A stretch of DNA of 64,000 bases. Source: Thalassotalea euphylliae. Its GTDB lineage: Bacteria; Pseudomonadota; Gammaproteobacteria; Enterobacterales; Alteromonadaceae. The notes under the pieces are model-generated. The model was given only the letters and a program-made list of their open reading frames with translations, was not told the DNA's origin and did not search any database. Location: the NCBI RefSeq assembly GCF_003390395.1, contig NZ_QUOV01000001.1, positions 1,054,001 through 1,118,000 on the forward strand, in the 5' to 3' direction. A program made the position numbers and the translations under genes. Positions 61,279 to 64,000 of this stretch are shown here, in pieces. Positions within the stretch are counted from its first letter, which is position 1, and the number at the start of each line of letters is the position of its first letter.

Positions 61279-63075
61279 ATGCCAGAATATAAAGCTCCAC
61301 TGCGTGACATGCAGTTCGTGATGCAAGAATTGTTAGACTGTGAAACTCACTACCAAAACCTAGGCTATGAAGATGCAACACCTGACATGGTAAACGCAAT
61401 TATGGCCGAAGCGGGTAAGTTCACTGAAGAAGTGATTGCGCCAATTAACCAATCCGGTGACGAGCAAGGCTGTAAGTGGGAAGACGGTGTTGTCACTACA
61501 CCTGATGGCTTTAAAGAAGCATACCAACAATACGTAGAAGGCGGCTGGCCAACATTATCTCAACCTGTTGAACACGGTGGTCAGGGTTTACCGCACTCAA
61601 TTAATACTGCAATTGGTGAGTTCTTATCAGCTGCAAACCACAGTTTCGCAATGTACCCAGGCCTAAGCCATGGTGCACTAGCAACGTTAGAAGCGCATGG
61701 TACAGAAGAGCAAAAAAACATGTTCATGCCTAAGCTAGTTGAAGGTACTTGGACTGGTACTATGTGTTTAACAGAACCACACTGTGGTACTGACTTAGGT
61801 ATGTTACGTACCAAAGCTGAGTTAAATGACGACGGTTCGTACTCACTAACGGGTACTAAAATCTTCATCTCTGCAGGTGAGCACGATTTATCAGACAACA
61901 TTGTTCACATCGTAATTGCTCGCATTCCTGGTTCACCAGCAGGTACTAAAGGTATTTCTTTATTTGTTGTGCCTAAGTTCAATGTGACTGCTGACGGTGA
62001 AAAAGCTGAGCGTAATGGCGTTAACTGTGGCTCAATTGAGCACAAAATGGGGATTCACGCGAATGCGACTTGTGTTATCAATTTCGATGGCGCGAAAGGT
62101 TACCTAATTGGTGAAGTTAATCGTGGCCTAAACTGCATGTTTACCTTTATGAATGCGGCACGTTTAGGTGTTGCCAATGAAGGTGTTGCAGCGGCTGATG
62201 CATCTTTCCAAGGTTCACTAGCTTACGCACAAGACCGTCTACAAATGCGTTCATTAACAGGCCCTAAGAATCCTAACGGCGCAGCTGACCCAATTATCGT
62301 GCACCCAGACGTGCGTCGTATGCTACTTACGCAAAAGTCGATTGCTGAAGGTGGCCGTGCATTAAACGGTTACTTAGCGCAGCTAGTTGATATTGTTGAA
62401 GTAGAAAAAGATGCAGCGAAACGTGCTGAAGCTGAAAGCAAGTTAGCGCTATTAACGCCAATTGCTAAAGCTTTCCTTACTGAACTAGGCCTTGAGTGTA
62501 CTAGTCACGGTGTACAGGTGTTCGGTGGCCATGGCTTCATTAAAGAATGGGGCATGGAGCAGTTGATGCGTGATACTAAGATCAGCTGTTTATACGAAGG
62601 TACTACAGGTATTCAAGCACTTGATTTACTTGCTCGTAAAATCCTTGGTTCGAAAGGTGAGCTAATTAAGCCGTTCGCAGCAGAAGTTACACAGTTCTGT
62701 ACTGAAAATGTAACTGATGAGCAAATGAGCGAATTCATTAAGCCGATGATTACCATTGCGCCTAACTGGCAGAAAATGACGCAAGAAGTTGGCATGAAAG
62801 CGATGCAAAATCCAGATGAAATTGGCGCAGCATCGGTTGACTACCTAATGTACTCAGGTTACTTAACACTTGCTTATTTCTGGGCGAAAATGGCGAAGGT
62901 TGCTTTCACTCAGTTAGCTGAAGGCACAGAAGATAAAGCTTTCTACGAAGCGAAAATCAAAACAGCTCGCTTCTACTTTGCGCGTATCTTACCTCGTGCA
63001 CACGGTCATGCAGCATGTATCGAAAACGGTGCAGACAGCATGATGGCACATGACCTAGAAGAGTTCGTATTTTAA
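61279..63075 (+). CDS. Acyl-CoA dehydrogenase with extended C-terminal domain
   Basis: A 598-residue flavoenzyme for the first step of fatty-acid beta-oxidation. The sequence shows an N-terminal helical domain, the FAD-binding loop MCLTEPHCGTDLGMLRTKAE, GTKIFISAGEHD, and the C-terminal helices with YEGTTGIQALDLLARKI carrying the catalytic Glu of this group. The extra C-terminal 100 residues match the acyl-CoA dehydrogenase_C type (DmdC-like size). A GAGG ribosome site and a FadR-like operator precede it. Confidence 0.95.
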   Translation: MPEYKAPLRDMQFVMQELLDCETHYQNLGYEDATPDMVNAIMAEAGKFTEEVIAPINQSGDEQGCKWEDGVVTTPDGFKEAYQQYVEGGWPTLSQPVEHGGQGLPHSINTAIGEFLSAANHSFAMYPGLSHGALATLEAHGTEEQKNMFMPKLVEGTWTGTMCLTEPHCGTDLGMLRTKAELNDDGSYSLTGTKIFISAGEHDLSDNIVHIVIARIPGSPAGTKGISLFVVPKFNVTADGEKAERNGVNCGSIEHKMGIHANATCVINFDGAKGYLIGEVNRGLNCMFTFMNAARLGVANEGVAAADASFQGSLAYAQDRLQMRSLTGPKNPNGAADPIIVHPDVRRMLLTQKSIAEGGRALNGYLAQLVDIVEVEKDAAKRAEAESKLALLTPIAKAFLTELGLECTSHGVQVFGGHGFIKEWGMEQLMRDTKISCLYEGTTGIQALDLLARKILGSKGELIKPFAAEVTQFCTENVTDEQMSEFIKPMITIAPNWQKMTQEVGMKAMQNPDEIGAASVDYLMYSGYLTLAYFWAKMAKVAFTQLAEGTEDKAFYEAKIKTARFYFARILPRAHGHAACIENGADSMMAHDLEEFVF

Positions 63076-63102
63076 TTAAAATACTCGATTCTTAGTGATT
63101 TA

Positions 63103-63130
63103 AAAGGCCAGCATTTTGCTGGCCTTTTTT
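63103..63130 (+). terminator. Intrinsic terminator after the acyl-CoA dehydrogenase gene
   Basis: AAAAGGCCAGCA and TGCTGGCCTTTT form a 12-bp palindrome with a TTT turn and a T run. Confidence 0.9.
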
Positions 63131-63341
63131 GTGAGAGAGGCTCAATGCTTGGCAGGCGGTCATTGATCTCTCCATCACATATTCATATGGCAAGCACTTC
63201 ATTTCCAATCTCAGCACAATACATCTAACTAAATTACGACAACTAACTATATTACGAAAAAATTAGTAGACCTTTTATTAACCAAGTATTAATGTAAATA
63301 ATGTCTTCGTGCACAAAGGAATTGGTAGTTAAGGAGTGACA

Positions 63342-64000
63342 ATGCGTAGTTTAGCGGTTTTGATATTCGTATTTATGGTTGTTGGCTGCAGTAATCACTA
63401 TGGCGGGCAGGCGAATCAAGTAAATCAGAAAAACGCAGCGCAAGCACTACCGATCGCTTATCATCTATTTAACCCTCAAACCGTTGATATCACCTCAGAA
63501 AAAGCGCTTTTCAGTCTCAGTGCTGCCCAACAACAGCAGTTTCTTGATTATTACAACAAGGCACTAGCACATGGAGACGACAAGCATAAAATTATCAGTG
63601 ATTACTTGCTCAGTAAATTGTCAAACTTTACTTATTACGGGGAAACGCATACCGCCTCTCAAGCAATGGCTAGCTTGGAGGGCAATTGTATGAGCTTAGC
63701 TATTCTGACCACTGCTTTGGCACGTTTAGTGGGTGTTGATTTAGCTTTTAGGGAAGTGCTTACCCTACCGGTGTTTGAAAAGCAGAATAACTTGGTGTTG
63801 TCATCAATTCATGTGCAAACTAAGTTATTTGCAGCGCCCAGCGAAGGGAGCCTGAGTTCTATTTTCGCCAATGCAGGCGTTGTGATTGATTACTTTCCTG
63901 ACTCAAGCAATATAAAGAGTCGTTACCTTAAGTACCATCAGTTTGTTGCTATGTACTACAAAAATATTGCAACTGATGCATTAGTCGCAGGTGATCTGGA
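63342..64000 (+). CDS. Lipoprotein with transglutaminase-like core (cut by window end)
   Basis: At least 219 residues, with no stop before the window end. The ATG follows an ideal AAGGAG site. A signal peptide with lipobox (LIFVFMVVGC) makes it a lipoprotein. The segment LEGNCMSLAILTTALARLVGVDLAFREVL resembles the Cys-containing core of transglutaminase-like proteins (G-x-C-x-x-x-A), and a following HxxHQFVAMYYK region may supply the His. The remainder lies outside the window, so the family is tentative. Confidence 0.65.
   Translation, partial: MRSLAVLIFVFMVVGCSNHYGGQANQVNQKNAAQALPIAYHLFNPQTVDITSEKALFSLSAAQQQQFLDYYNKALAHGDDKHKIISDYLLSKLSNFTYYGETHTASQAMASLEGNCMSLAILTTALARLVGVDLAFREVLTLPVFEKQNNLVLSSIHVQTKLFAAPSEGSLSSIFANAGVVIDYFPDSSNIKSRYLKYHQFVAMYYKNIATDALVAGDL

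Overview
The window looks like a chromosomal segment of a marine gammaproteobacterium of the order Alteromonadales, most likely near Colwelliaceae (Thalassotalea/Colwellia-like). This is inferred from moderate to low GC, the mutY-yggX-yggL-trmB neighbourhood, the yceI-cytochrome b561 pair, msrPQ, RND efflux genes, and the pairing of aroF with tyrA and pheA with a leader peptide. No database search was possible, so the genus is a guess.

Layout. 1-4.2 kb is the right end of an integrated mobile element. It holds an IS3-family insertion sequence that has cut the 3' end of a VirB6/TrbL-like type IV secretion gene, a small unknown gene, a DUF4224 gene and a tyrosine integrase. The integrase faces a minus-strand tRNA operon (4.2-5.0 kb) with two Thr(TGT)-Phe(GAA) units made by tandem duplication, a broken third tRNA-Phe, a strong stable-RNA promoter and a terminator. 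5-13.6 kb is core genome, mostly repair and RNA-related: a GDT1-like half transporter, yggX, an HD phosphohydrolase, mutY, yggL, a RimL-like acetyltransferase, trmB, an old-yellow-enzyme reductase, ogt, and an Ada-AraC-AlkA fusion. 13.9-25 kb carries a sensor kinase, a GntR/FCD regulator, a SulP transporter with a structured leader, gamma-glutamyltransferase, yceI with cytochrome b561, a succinate-semialdehyde dehydrogenase and a two-EF-hand protein.

25.3-30.1 kb is a compact five-gene operon: secreted alpha/beta hydrolase, ABC ATPase, ABC permease, ECF sigma factor and a probable membrane anti-sigma factor. 30.4-42.9 kb holds glyA, the aroF-tyrA tyrosine operon, an RND efflux pair and pheA. 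The aroF leader has two adjacent TyrR-like boxes, a matching sigma-70 promoter and a short Tyr-rich leader peptide; pheA has a Phe-rich leader peptide and terminator. A 281-bp nested-palindrome repeat lies right after tyrA.

43-64 kb contains a penicillin-acylase-family enzyme, a molybdenum hydroxylase (two subunits) with a cofactor nucleotidyltransferase, yaiL-like and glutaredoxin genes, msrPQ with 20-bp-phased upstream repeats, a pair of amidohydrolases (one lacking the metal-binding motif), a lactonase/SDR/TetR catabolic cluster with a clear TetR-type operator, an acyl-CoA dehydrogenase behind a FadR-like operator, and the start of a lipoprotein gene cut by the window end.

The best leads are regulatory: the double TyrR box plus leader peptide at aroF, the three-way-junction-like repeat at 34.5 kb, the phased repeats before msrP, and the mutually exclusive hairpins before the SulP gene and before the ABC/sigma operon.
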